Assembly: GCF_000248055.1 (NCBI RefSeq)
Contig: NZ_BAFC01000042.1
Span: 1-64,000, forward strand
Length of the DNA stretch: 64,000 nt
Origin: Gordonia sputi NBRC 100414
Lineage (GTDB): Bacteria > Actinomycetota > Actinomycetes > Mycobacteriales > Mycobacteriaceae
Direction: 5' to 3'
In this document: piece after piece, positions 47,577 to 56,254 of the stretch
Position numbering within the stretch: the stretch's first letter is position 1
Layout of the letters: each line of letters starts with the position of its first letter
The notes under the pieces: generated by a model
The model's database searches: none
Seen by the model: the letters and a program-made list of their open reading frames with translations, nothing else
Told to the model about the DNA's origin: nothing
Program-made: the position numbers and the translations under genes

Positions 47577-48161
47577 TCAGCTGGTGCGTTCACCCCGACG
47601 AGGAGCGTTGGCTGCTCCGATCAGCGCTTCGCGGGCACGGGCGACTCGCGAGCGCACCGTGCCGACCGGGCAGCCCGTGACCTCGGCCGCTTCCTGATAC
47701 GACAGCCCGAGGACCTGCGTCAATACCAGGGCCTCACGTCGTTCCGGAGGCAGATCGTCGAGCAGAAGATTGACGTCGACGACGTCTTCCCAACCGGTCG
47801 TGCGCGGCTGCCGGGTGTCGGCGGCGTCGATCCAGTCGACGCCTCCCGCGATACGCGGGCGCGACATCGCACGTCGTACGTCGTCGGCGCAGACGCGTCG
47901 TGCGATCGCGAGCAGCCAGGTGCGCGCCGTCGAATTGCCTGCGAAGCGGGGGAGTGAACGGATCGCCCTGAGGTAGGTCTCCTGCGTCAGGTCGTCGGCG
48001 ACGCGGGGGTCGGCGAGATGTGCGACGAATCGCCAGACGTCGCGCTGCGTCTCCCGCACGAACTGCTCGAGCGCCCGACGGTCGCCACGAGCGGCCGCGA
48101 AGGCCAGTTCGGTGACTTCAGCGTCGTGGTCGGACGCCGCGCGGTCGGCGGGGGCGGTCAT
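47577..48161 (-). CDS. sigC: ECF sigma factor, SigC-like
   Basis: This 194-residue protein has ECF regions 2 and 4 and lacks region 3. Region 2 reads RDVWRFVAHLADPRVADDLT and ETYLRAIRSLPRF; ARTWLLAIARRVCADDVRR follows; region 4 reads LPPERREALVLTQVLGLSYQ and GCPVGTVRSRVARARE. These blocks resemble M. tuberculosis SigC closely from memory. SigC has been linked to copper acquisition in mycobacteria, which suits the neighbouring copper and Dsb genes. The ATG at 48161 is used; an in-frame TTG lies 9 bases upstream. Confidence 0.85.
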   Translation of the reverse strand: MTAPADRAASDHDAEVTELAFAAARGDRRALEQFVRETQRDVWRFVAHLADPRVADDLTQETYLRAIRSLPRFAGNSTARTWLLAIARRVCADDVRRAMSRPRIAGGVDWIDAADTRQPRTTGWEDVVDVNLLLDDLPPERREALVLTQVLGLSYQEAAEVTGCPVGTVRSRVARAREALIGAANAPRRGERTS

Positions 48162-48185
48162 GGGGATCAACCCTAACCTGCGGGG

Positions 48186-48914
48186 TCATCGCGGATCGAG
48201 CTCGGGCGGTAGGCCGCGGTACTCCTTGGCCGGTGGCGAGGCGAACTCACCCGACGCGGTACCCGTGTGCAGGCCCATCGCTGCCATCGCCGAGAGCATC
48301 CCGACGCCGGCGGCGACGCCGTCGATGACGGGGACTCCGAGGTCGGCGGAGAGTTCGGCTGCGAGGTCGGCCATGCCCGCGCAGCCGAGCACGATCGCGT
48401 CGGAACCGTCCGTCGCGAGTGCTTCACGACACGCCTTCGCGAGGATCTCGGCGGTGTCGGGGTTGGTCTCGAGTTCGAGTACGGCGATCTCACATGCGTG
48501 GATGCCGCGGCACTGCGTGCTGAATCCGTAGTGCGACACCAGATCTGCGGCTCGTCCGATCGTCCGGTGCAATGTGGTGACCACCGAGAACCCTCGGCCG
48601 AGCGGCGCGGCGAGATGCATTGCCGCCTCGGCGATTCCGAGAACGGGTGCGACCGCGAGTTCACGAGCGGCGTCGAGGCCGGGGTCGCCGAAACATGCAA
48701 CCAGGTATCCGTCGGCATCGGGGTTGGCGCTGATCGCGCGGAGTAGTCCCGGAACGGACAGCGCCTCGTCGACGTGGCTCTCGATCGACGCGGGTCCGGC
48801 CTCGGAGGTGATCGCGACGATCTCGGCGTCGGGCCGTGCCACCGACCGTGCTGCCGAGGCGATCACCGCGGTCATCTCCGCGGTCGTGTTGGGGTTGATG
48901 ACGCACAACTTCAT
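48186..48914 (-). CDS. Asp/Glu/hydantoin racemase
   Basis: This 242-residue protein is a cofactor-independent racemase of the hydantoin/allantoin type: it opens MKLCVINPNTTAEMT, as HyuE-like enzymes do, and has the two catalytic cysteines in LVACFGDPGL (about residue 74) and VLGCAGMADL (about 179). The probable substrate is a 5-substituted hydantoin or allantoin, given the permease and amidases that follow. The NCS1 permease gene is upstream on the same strand, 138 bases away. Confidence 0.85.
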   Translation of the reverse strand: MKLCVINPNTTAEMTAVIASAARSVARPDAEIVAITSEAGPASIESHVDEALSVPGLLRAISANPDADGYLVACFGDPGLDAARELAVAPVLGIAEAAMHLAAPLGRGFSVVTTLHRTIGRAADLVSHYGFSTQCRGIHACEIAVLELETNPDTAEILAKACREALATDGSDAIVLGCAGMADLAAELSADLGVPVIDGVAAGVGMLSAMAAMGLHTGTASGEFASPPAKEYRGLPPELDPR

Positions 48915-49052
48915 CGGTGTGGTTGTCTCCCTTGCCTTCTCGTGTAGGGGTGTTCTCGTGGGTTCGTGCGTTGCGAGGAGTTAGACCACGGCCTCGTGGC
49001 GACATCGCGACCCACGCAGTTGCGTCGGAGCGGTATCGCCACGAGACGGGTG

Positions 49053-50723
49053 TCAGGATGCGGGCTCGGCCTCGGGACTCGACGTCGAATCCGTTGTGCC
49101 CTGTGTGCCGGCCTTGGCGTCGGCGGCAGGGCTTGCCGTCGGCGAACCGGGAAGCATGGTGCCGTCGGCGGCGACCTCCATGTCGGTGGTGATGGTTGCC
49201 GCAGGGACGTGCATGCCGTGGAGGAAGTACGGCGTGGCCAACTTCATTCCGGCGTAGTAGAAGACGAGACCTGCTGCGGCGCCCATGAACCAGGTGAAGC
49301 TGGCCTCGTACGACGTGCCCCAGATGACGAAGCAGATCGGGATGATCGACGCGAGCACCACGGAGATGACCGCGACCGGGTTCCAGCCGCCGCGATAGTG
49401 GTAGGCCCCCTCCGGGCTCATGGTGAACAGGTCGTCGACGATGATCTTCTGCTTCTTCACGAGGTAGAAGTCAGCGATGAGAATGCCGAACAGCGGTCCG
49501 ATCACGGCTCCGAGGGTGTCCATTGTGTAGTGGATCGCGCTCGCGTTGTTGAACAGATTCCACGGCGTGATGATGACCGACCCGATCGCTGCGATCATGC
49601 CGCCCATGCGCCAGGAGATCTTGGTGGGCGCGACATTCGAGAAGTCGAATGCTGGGGAGACGAAGTTGGCGACGATGTTGATGCCGATCGTGGCGATCGC
49701 GAACGTCAGCACGCCGAGGACAGCAGCGGTGGTGTTGTCGATCTTGTCGACGATGTGCACGGGGTCGGTGACGATCTTGCCGTCAGCATCGCGGCCGATC
49801 ACGGTGACGCCTGCCGAGACGGTGCACACGACGAGGATCGAGAAGAAGAGGAAGTTGACCGGGAGGCCCCAGAAGTTGCCCTTCTTGACCTCGCCGAAGG
49901 TCTTGCCGTAGCGCGAGAAATCGCCGAAGTTGAGCATCGGACCCGAGAAGTAGGAGACCACGAGGGCGAAGGCGCTGATCATCATGGTGATGGTCGGCCA
50001 CGTGCCGCTGATGCCGGAGCCCTCCGACAGGTCGAAGTGCACATTGCTCCACCCGGCCTTGGCGATCAGGTACGCCGCAAGGGCGATCATGACGACGTAG
50101 ACGGCGGGTCCGCAGAAGTCGATGAACTTGCGGATGGTGTCCATGCCGTTCCAGAAGACGAGCGCCTGCAGCACCCACATCACGACGAAACCGGCCCAGC
50201 CGAGCAGTGACAGGCCGAGGAAGGAGTGAGAACCGTTCTCGCCATACGGCTCGAGTGCCGGCCAGAACTTCAATGCCAGCAAACCGAATGCCGTCGATGC
50301 CAGGTATGTCTGAATTCCGTACCAGACAACGGCAATGGAGCCGCGGATGATCGCCGGGATGTTGGCGCCCTTGACGCCGAAGCAGATTCGCGTGGTGACC
50401 GGGTAGGGCACACCGGCCTGCTGGGAGGGCTTTGCCACCAGGTTGCACAACAGGTTGACGGCGACGATGCCCACCAACAGTGCCACGAGGACCTGCCACG
50501 ACGAGATGCCCAGTGCGAAAAGGCTTCCGGCGAACACGTAGCCGCCGACGCTGTGCACGTCCGACATCCAGAACGCGAAGATGTTGTACCAGGTCCAGCT
50601 CTGCTCTTTCAGCGGAGCGAGATCCTCGTTCGTCAATTGCTGGTCGTAGCCGACCTTGATGATGCTCTCGCCCGCCGCACTATGGTGCTCGGTGGCGATT
50701 TGCGCGTCGGGTGAAGCGCTCAT
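49053..50723 (-). CDS. NCS1 family nucleobase/hydantoin permease
   Basis: This 556-residue protein has about 12 transmembrane segments and NCS1 signatures: NEDLAPLKEQSWTWYNIFAFWMSDVHSV type opening (residues about 32-57), FGVKGANIPAIIRGSIAVVW (about 115-134), and NFGDFSRYGKTFGEVKKGNF (about 260-280). NCS1 carriers import cytosine, uracil, allantoin or hydantoins with Na+ or H+. The ATG at 50723 has an excellent GAGGAG. A C-terminal tail rich in Ala, Ser and Thr follows the last helix. An AT-rich double site lies about 100 bases upstream. Confidence 0.9.
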   Translation of the reverse strand: MSASPDAQIATEHHSAAGESIIKVGYDQQLTNEDLAPLKEQSWTWYNIFAFWMSDVHSVGGYVFAGSLFALGISSWQVLVALLVGIVAVNLLCNLVAKPSQQAGVPYPVTTRICFGVKGANIPAIIRGSIAVVWYGIQTYLASTAFGLLALKFWPALEPYGENGSHSFLGLSLLGWAGFVVMWVLQALVFWNGMDTIRKFIDFCGPAVYVVMIALAAYLIAKAGWSNVHFDLSEGSGISGTWPTITMMISAFALVVSYFSGPMLNFGDFSRYGKTFGEVKKGNFWGLPVNFLFFSILVVCTVSAGVTVIGRDADGKIVTDPVHIVDKIDNTTAAVLGVLTFAIATIGINIVANFVSPAFDFSNVAPTKISWRMGGMIAAIGSVIITPWNLFNNASAIHYTMDTLGAVIGPLFGILIADFYLVKKQKIIVDDLFTMSPEGAYHYRGGWNPVAVISVVLASIIPICFVIWGTSYEASFTWFMGAAAGLVFYYAGMKLATPYFLHGMHVPAATITTDMEVAADGTMLPGSPTASPAADAKAGTQGTTDSTSSPEAEPAS

Positions 50724-50814
50724 GATTCTCCTCGGGCCTTGGTGACATCGGAGTGGTCTCCGAAGTGCCTGAGTCGAAACTAAGAACGATTTGTTACCCG
50801 ACAATTAACGCGCA

Positions 50815-50845
50815 AATATATTCCGCGTCACACCGAATATATTCG
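50815..50845. promoter_or_regulatory. Two AATATATTC sites 21 bp apart upstream of the NCS1 gene
   Basis: AATATATTC occurs at 50815-50823 and 50836-50844; the second lies in the perfect palindrome CGAATATATTCG (50834-50845). The spacing of exactly two helical turns and the AT-richness in a GC-rich genome suggest a regulator site or promoter region for the permease gene. Confidence 0.5.
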
Positions 50846-50849
50846 CGGA

Positions 50850-51578
50850 TCAGTCCGCGATGGTCCCGGAGTGCGTCGCGGATCGGTACCTGCGACCGGT
50901 GCGCGAATCGTGAACGGCGCCGACGACGGCGACCGCCGCGATCACCACACCCGCGACGAGTAGCGCGGTGCCCATGTGGATGCGCATCAACACCACACCG
51001 AGTGCCGCGCCCGCGATCAACGAGACGACCGCGGCGGTGCGTCGACCTGTTCCGCCGCCGCGGCCCGACCCGAAGAAGGAGTCGGCGGCGAGGCCTGTGA
51101 TGGTCGAGGTCACGACGACGGTCGTCACGTCTTTGACGGCCACAGCGCGGGCCGCGGCGGCCTGAATGCCCATCGCGGTGGCCGCGATCGTCGTCACCGT
51201 GATCATCACCGCATGTTCCGGGTCGTCGCCCGAGATGAACAGGGTGATGGCCAGGGCGACCATCGTTGCCGAGACCACTGCGAACAGGATCGTGGAGCCC
51301 AGCGTCCAGCGCCGGTCGGCGCGCCGTAGTGTGCGACCGCCGATCGCGGCACCCACCATGAAGCCCGCGAGTGCCATTGCGGGTCCGAGGATCGGCAGAC
51401 CCGAACCGCCCGCGAGCGCCATGCCGAGGATCACGACGTTGCCGGTCATGTTGCCGGTGAAGACCTTGTCGAGACCGAGGTAGCCGACGGCGTCGTTGAT
51501 GCCGGTGGTGAACGTCAGAGCCAGCATCAGTGCCAGGTGCATACGTTCGGTGGGAATCGCGTAGATGCGGGTCAGCAA
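50850..51578 (-). CDS. DUF1275 (YoaK-like) membrane protein
   Basis: This 242-residue protein has six or so transmembrane segments and the DUF1275 opening LALTFTTGINDAVGYLGLDKVFTGNMTGN written in conserved pieces such as GLDKVFTGNMTGNVV (about residues 33-47). Its role is unknown; members are often near catabolic genes. I chose a TTG start at 51578 because AGGAGG lies at the right distance and because it overlaps the amidase stop (TGA at 51572-51574); the first internal ATG (51542) would remove part of the first helix region. Confidence 0.82.
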   Translation of the reverse strand: MLTRIYAIPTERMHLALMLALTFTTGINDAVGYLGLDKVFTGNMTGNVVILGMALAGGSGLPILGPAMALAGFMVGAAIGGRTLRRADRRWTLGSTILFAVVSATMVALAITLFISGDDPEHAVMITVTTIAATAMGIQAAAARAVAVKDVTTVVVTSTITGLAADSFFGSGRGGGTGRRTAAVVSLIAGAALGVVLMRIHMGTALLVAGVVIAAVAVVGAVHDSRTGRRYRSATHSGTIAD

Positions 51579-53035
51579 CGCGGGAATCCTCCTGGTTCTG
51601 GGGTGGCAACCGGACGCGCGGTCGCGAAGTCGATCGCCCGGGCGATGAGTGCGGTGTCGCTGCCGCGCGGGCCGACGAGGCTGCGTCCGATCGGGCCATC
51701 CGACGTCTCGCGGTGCGGGAACGTCACCGCGGGTCGACCTGTCGCGGCCGCGATCGCCGTCAGTTGCAGTGTGGCCGTTCGGGTCTTCTCGACCTCTGCG
51801 TCGGATGCCCACCGGCGAGGTGCGGCCGTTGCGGCCGCGGGAATGTCGAGGAGGTCATCGCCGAGTCGCTTGTCGATCTGCGCCGCGAGGGCAGCCAGGT
51901 CGTCACGTGCTCGGGCGTCGTCGTCGGCGTCGATGGCTGCCGCTGCGGCGAACCGCGCAGCTGCCGATCCCTCGAGTGCACCGGGATGCGCGGTGATCCA
52001 GTCGCCGTGGACAGACCATGCCTGGAACGCCTGGTGTACGCGGAATGCCTCGGCAAGACGGGCGAGTTCGACGTCGTCGACGTGGATGTCGTCGAGTGTT
52101 GCCACACCGGAACCGATGGCGGTCGTCGACGGGTCGTCGAGCAGTGTCGTGGTCGCCAGTGCCAGGATGTCGGGGTCGCGACTCAGGAGTCCGATGGCGT
52201 CGAAATCCGGTGCCAGCGGTAACAACCCGCGCGTGGAGACGGACCCGTGCGTCGAACGCAGGCCCCACAGACCCTGATACGACGCGGGGGTGCGGATCGA
52301 CCCGGCGGTGTCGGTCGCGAGCCCGAGGTCGGCGTCGCCGTGTGCGACGGCGCTTGCGGGGCCGCTCGACGAGCCACCGGGAAGCGCTGCCGGGACCGCG
52401 GCGTTGGGGGGTGTGCCGTGGTGCGGGTTGTCGCCCGCCATCGAGTAGGCGAACTGGTCGGTGCGGGCGATGCCGCGAATGTGTGCACCCGAGTTCAGCA
52501 GCCGCGCAACGGCTGTGGCGTGCTCAGTGGCGATCGGGGCCGATTGTTCGTAGGCGGGTACCCCGCCGCCGGTGGCGAAACCGGCCACCGCGAAAACGTC
52601 TTTGACGGCGACTGTCGTCCCGGTCAGCGGTCCCGGTGCGCTCGACGCGACGAGGGGATCGCCGACGACTCGCCACACCGTCGAATCGAATCCGCGACGC
52701 GGCGTGCTCGCGTGGACCGTGGCGAGCCGCCAGGTCGTGTCGTCGCGTCGCCACAGCTGCGACTGCACGGCCCGGCCTCCGTCGGGTACGTCGTAGACGA
52801 CGAGAGCGTCTCCGAGATCGGTTGCACGAGTGCGGATCTGAACATCACGCAAGCTGCCGATGGCGTGTGTGAGCGCGCCCGAACGCAGTGTGTCGGCGAC
52901 GCCGTGGAGCACCCCCGGTCCTGCGACGCAGGTGACGTCGGCGCACAGAAACCGGTGCAGTGCTGTGCGGTCGTCTCCTACCGCCGCCGCCCAGAAACGA
53001 CGTACGACGGCGCCGAGGTCGTCGGGTGCGGTCAC
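51572..53035 (-). CDS. AtzH-like domain fused to an amidase
   Basis: This 487-residue protein has an N-terminal SnoaL/AtzH-like domain (about 1-118) followed by an amidase-signature hydrolase. The amidase triad is visible: Lys145 in VAVKDVF, the cis-Ser in GGSSSG (220-225), and the nucleophile Ser246 in TDTAGSIRTP. AtzH-amidase pairs occur in s-triazine and related N-compound degradation, usually with allophanate hydrolase or ureido-acid amidases. The GTG at 53035 overlaps the formamidase stop (GTGA). Substrate is probably a small amide or carbamoyl compound made by the neighbouring enzymes; this is inferred. Confidence 0.85.
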   Translation of the reverse strand: MTAPDDLGAVVRRFWAAAVGDDRTALHRFLCADVTCVAGPGVLHGVADTLRSGALTHAIGSLRDVQIRTRATDLGDALVVYDVPDGGRAVQSQLWRRDDTTWRLATVHASTPRRGFDSTVWRVVGDPLVASSAPGPLTGTTVAVKDVFAVAGFATGGGVPAYEQSAPIATEHATAVARLLNSGAHIRGIARTDQFAYSMAGDNPHHGTPPNAAVPAALPGGSSSGPASAVAHGDADLGLATDTAGSIRTPASYQGLWGLRSTHGSVSTRGLLPLAPDFDAIGLLSRDPDILALATTTLLDDPSTTAIGSGVATLDDIHVDDVELARLAEAFRVHQAFQAWSVHGDWITAHPGALEGSAAARFAAAAAIDADDDARARDDLAALAAQIDKRLGDDLLDIPAAATAAPRRWASDAEVEKTRTATLQLTAIAAATGRPAVTFPHRETSDGPIGRSLVGPRGSDTALIARAIDFATARPVATPEPGGFPRC

Positions 53036-54171
53036 TGCGCGAAATCCGATCGTCGAATCCGCGCGTGCACGCCCTTCACGAGGTCGACGACCTGCGAGAT
53101 GTTGAAATCCGTTGCGGCACTGAGATAGGCGAGAGCCTGTGGGGGTTCCATGCCGTATCGCACTCCCAGCAGCGAGATCGCGGACCGGACGCAATTCTGC
53201 ACGGCCACATCGAGGTCGGGGTCGAGGCCGGTCGGGATCAAGAACTCCCGGGTCTCGGCGACCGGGGCCACGAGGCCGCCAAAGCGTGCGGCGACGTCGG
53301 AGGCGGGGATGACGTCGAATCGGATGGTTGCCCGTAGCGACGCTTCCAGCGCCGTCAGGGCGACCTCGCCGTCGCCCTGCGCGAAGTGGGGGTCACCGAC
53401 ATACGCGAGCGCACCGGGAACCTGCACCGGCAGATAGAGGGTCGCGCCCTCGGTCAGGAGCGTGAGGTCGAGGTTGCCGCCGTGCGGGCCGGGCTGAATC
53501 GAGTTGCGCCGCACGGCGCCTGCAGTGGCAACGCCCATGATGCCCAGGAACGGGGCAAGCGGAAAGCGTGCGGCCAGTTGCGGGTTCGAGGACGATAGGG
53601 GCAGAACTCCGCGGGCCTCGTCGCCCTCGCCTTCCACCGAGACGAATGCGCTGTACGTCGCACCGCCGATCGGGTACTCGCCCGGCAGCGAACCGCGACC
53701 GTGACGATTCGACACGACGCCGTAGGGGACCCGACGCCTGGTCTCCACGACGGTCATCGCGAGAAGGTCGCCGGGCTGCGCACCACGCACCTCGATGGGT
53801 CCGGTCACGACATGCGGTCCGTCGACGCCCTGGACATGCGTGCGGTCGGAGGCGCACAGGGCGACTGCCTCGTCGAGCACCATGTCGGGATCGACGCCGT
53901 GCCCGCCGAAGAAGCCACGGGGATCGCGCCCCTGGTCGGCGAGAATGCCTTCGTGGCTGAGGGTGTCGATGGTGACGCTGGTTCCCGGGTCGATCGACAT
54001 GATGGCGGTGTCGGTCGCGCAGGGCAGATCGCCCCAGAAGACGTCGTCGTGCCGGCAGGCCAGGTAGTCATCGCCGATGATCGGGCCGGAACCCGCTGGG
54101 AGGATGACGTTGTCACTTGCGGTGCGGGTGGTTCCGGAAGGCTGAGCGGTCCCGAAGTTCTGGATTGTCAC
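53032..54171 (-). CDS. Acetamidase/formamidase family protein
   Basis: This 379-residue protein matches the FmdA/AmdA family of metal-dependent amidases that hydrolyse formamide or acetamide to ammonia and acid. Landmarks are VTIDTLSHEG, GVDGPHVVTGPIEVRGAQPG, NSIQPGPHGGNLD and VGDPHFAQGDGEV, which carry the metal-binding and catalytic residues of the family. It overlaps genes at both ends (GTGA with GntR upstream and with the amidase downstream), so three proteins are made from one coupled message. Confidence 0.9.
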   Translation of the reverse strand: MTIQNFGTAQPSGTTRTASDNVILPAGSGPIIGDDYLACRHDDVFWGDLPCATDTAIMSIDPGTSVTIDTLSHEGILADQGRDPRGFFGGHGVDPDMVLDEAVALCASDRTHVQGVDGPHVVTGPIEVRGAQPGDLLAMTVVETRRRVPYGVVSNRHGRGSLPGEYPIGGATYSAFVSVEGEGDEARGVLPLSSSNPQLAARFPLAPFLGIMGVATAGAVRRNSIQPGPHGGNLDLTLLTEGATLYLPVQVPGALAYVGDPHFAQGDGEVALTALEASLRATIRFDVIPASDVAARFGGLVAPVAETREFLIPTGLDPDLDVAVQNCVRSAISLLGVRYGMEPPQALAYLSAATDFNISQVVDLVKGVHARIRRSDFAQ

Positions 54172-54839
54172 TGATTGCTCCGTTCGACGAGTCGGACGAC
54201 TTCTTCGAGGTGTGCGGTCATGGCGGCGACCGCTTGGTCATGGTCGTTGGCGCGTACGGCCTCGAGGATGTCCCGGTGGCCGTTGTAGGAGTTGCGTCGA
54301 CCTTCGCGGGTGGCGTGTGAGCGCGCGCGAACCGTCTGGACCCACCCCGCACTGAGTTGGCACAGCGACACCAGCAGTGGGTTGCGTGCGGCACGCGCGA
54401 GCTGCATGTGGAAGGCGACATCCTGGGCCAGCGATTCGGTGGGATTGAGGCCGGTGTGGGTCGACGCCAGGATGGATTCGAGCGCAACGAGATCCGATGC
54501 CGTTGCCCGGTCGGCTGCGAGGCCGGCGACCTGCGGTTCGATCAGCATGCGTAGTTCGGCGACGTGATCTTCTTCGGCGTCGGCGCTCATCGTCTCCAAC
54601 AGTGCTGTGGCGTTGGCCGAGCGGGGTGCGACGACGGTGCCGCGTCCGGGTGTGCGGGTGACGAGTCTGCGTTGCTCGAGGTCGCTGAGTGCTTCGCGGA
54701 TCGTGGTGCGGGAGACCTCGAGGTTCTCGGCGAGTACGCGCTCGGGCGGCAGCTTGTCGCCGGGGGAGAGGTCGTCGACCACCACTTTCTCCAGGTAGGC
54801 GGCAGTGCTGGCACTGAGTGTGTGTCCGCGACGCAGCAT
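54168..54839 (-). CDS. GntR family regulator, FadR subfamily (catabolic island)
   Basis: This 223-residue protein has a winged helix (about 10-72: YLEKVVVDDLSPGDKLPPER, then VSRTTIREALSDLEQRRL) and an FCD domain with DVAFHMQLARAARNPLL. It is the first gene of the minus-strand arm and is divergent from the amidohydrolase. The palindrome TTGGT-ATG-ACCAA lies 32 bases from its start and matches the FadR-type consensus, so it likely represses both arms until an intermediate binds. Confidence 0.9.
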   Translation of the reverse strand: MLRRGHTLSASTAAYLEKVVVDDLSPGDKLPPERVLAENLEVSRTTIREALSDLEQRRLVTRTPGRGTVVAPRSANATALLETMSADAEEDHVAELRMLIEPQVAGLAADRATASDLVALESILASTHTGLNPTESLAQDVAFHMQLARAARNPLLVSLCQLSAGWVQTVRARSHATREGRRNSYNGHRDILEAVRANDHDQAVAAMTAHLEEVVRLVERSNQ

Positions 54840-54870
54840 GCTCTCTCCTCGTACTTGGCGAATCTTGGTC

Positions 54871-54883
54871 TCTTGGTATGACC
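54871..54883. promoter_or_regulatory. FadR-type operator TTGGT-ATG-ACCAA
   Basis: A perfect palindrome fitting the FadR-subfamily consensus TGGTNNNACCA sits in the 158-base divergent gap between the GntR gene and the amidohydrolase gene. A TTGGT half-site precedes it at 54863. It is the likely shared operator. Confidence 0.65.
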
Positions 54884-54997
54884 AACTTTAACCGATGCGT
54901 TACGGCTCGTGCAGTGCGAGGAAACAACTCCGACCGAAGGTGAAGACAGATCTCGACGCCGTGTGACGCGGCGTCGAACCACCGAAGGAGCGACCAC

Positions 54998-56254
54998 ATG
55001 GACCTGGTTCTGCGCGACGCACGGTTGTCTGACGATGGCCCAGTCGTCGACATCGAGATCGACGACGGGCACATCCGCGACATCTGTTCGCAGAGCACGG
55101 CTGTGGCGGTCGAGACGATCGAATGTGCGGGCCGCGTGGTGATTCCGGGCCTGATCGAATCGCACATGCACCTCGACAAGGCGCTCCTCAACAAGGAGGA
55201 ACCCAACCGCGACGGCACGCTCGCGGGCGCGATCTCGGTGACCGGCGCGCTCAAACGTCGCTTCACCCCGGATGCTGTCGCCGACCGTGCACGGCAGGTG
55301 ATCGATCAGGCGATCATCAACGGCACCAGCCTGATTCGGGCTCATCCCGATGTGGACCCGATCATCGGGTTGCTCGGCGTCGAGGTACTGCTCGAGCTGC
55401 GCGACGAGTATCGCGGGCGCATCGATCTGCAGATCGTCGCCTTTCCACAAGAGGGAATTCTCAAGGCGCCCGGCACCATCGACCTGATGCGTGAGGCGCT
55501 GCGTCGCGGCGTCGACGTGGTGGGCGGGTGTACCTACAACGAAGCCGACGTCGCCGACTGCCACCGCCACATCGACATGGTCTTCGACCTCGCCGAGGAG
55601 TTCGGGGTAAGAGTCGACATGCACGCCGACTTCGCCGACGACGCGTCCGATCCGCGTTTCGGTCTGGCCGCACGGATCGCCGAGGTCACCGCAGACCGCG
55701 GTATGGCTGGGCGGGTCGCGGTGGGGCACATGACGTCGTTGGCGGGCCTGCCCGTCGGTGAGCGTCGCGCCGTGCTCGCCGACCTCGCGGCGTCGGGCGT
55801 CGCGGTGGTTCCCCTGCCTGCCACCGACATTCACCTCGGCGGGCGCACCGACACCCACAACATTCGACGAGGTGTGGTTCCGGTGCGCGATCTGTGGGAC
55901 GCGGGTGTGCAATGCGCCTTCTCGTCGAACAACGTGCGCAACGCCTTCACGCCCTACGGGAATGCCGACCTACTCGACATCGGCCTGTTTCTCGCGCAGA
56001 TCTCGCATCTGTCGGGTCCCGACGATCTCGCCAAGGTGCTGAACATGGCCACCTACTCCGCCGCCGACATCGTCGGTATCGCCGACCGGTACGGAATCGC
56101 GCCGGGCCGACGAGCGGATCTCGTTGTGCTGTCGACACACAATGTCGCCGACGCCCTACTTGATCGGCCTGACCGCTGCTTTGTCATCAAAGACGGGCGC
56201 GTCGTCGCCCGTACCACCCGATCCACCGAATTGTTGGAGGTTGTCCATGCGTGA
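54998..56254 (+). CDS. Cytosine-deaminase-like amidohydrolase
   Basis: This 418-residue amidohydrolase-superfamily protein has the metal motif HMHLDKALL (about residues 56-64), DMHADFADD (about 207-215), GHMTSLAGL (about 246), and SSNNVRNAFTPYGNAD (about 309-324), the pattern of CodA-like deaminases. It could deaminate cytosine, isoguanine-like or other N-heterocyclic rings. The ATG has AAGGAG. DUF1097 overlaps its 3' end by 8 bases. It is divergent from the GntR-formamidase-amidase arm. Confidence 0.85.
   Translation: MDLVLRDARLSDDGPVVDIEIDDGHIRDICSQSTAVAVETIECAGRVVIPGLIESHMHLDKALLNKEEPNRDGTLAGAISVTGALKRRFTPDAVADRARQVIDQAIINGTSLIRAHPDVDPIIGLLGVEVLLELRDEYRGRIDLQIVAFPQEGILKAPGTIDLMREALRRGVDVVGGCTYNEADVADCHRHIDMVFDLAEEFGVRVDMHADFADDASDPRFGLAARIAEVTADRGMAGRVAVGHMTSLAGLPVGERRAVLADLAASGVAVVPLPATDIHLGGRTDTHNIRRGVVPVRDLWDAGVQCAFSSNNVRNAFTPYGNADLLDIGLFLAQISHLSGPDDLAKVLNMATYSAADIVGIADRYGIAPGRRADLVVLSTHNVADALLDRPDRCFVIKDGRVVARTTRSTELLEVVHA

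Noticed and set aside
50724-50814. Riboswitch in the permease leader
   Set aside because: A small hairpin (CGGAG/CTCCG) is visible, but no aptamer consensus I know of can be matched.
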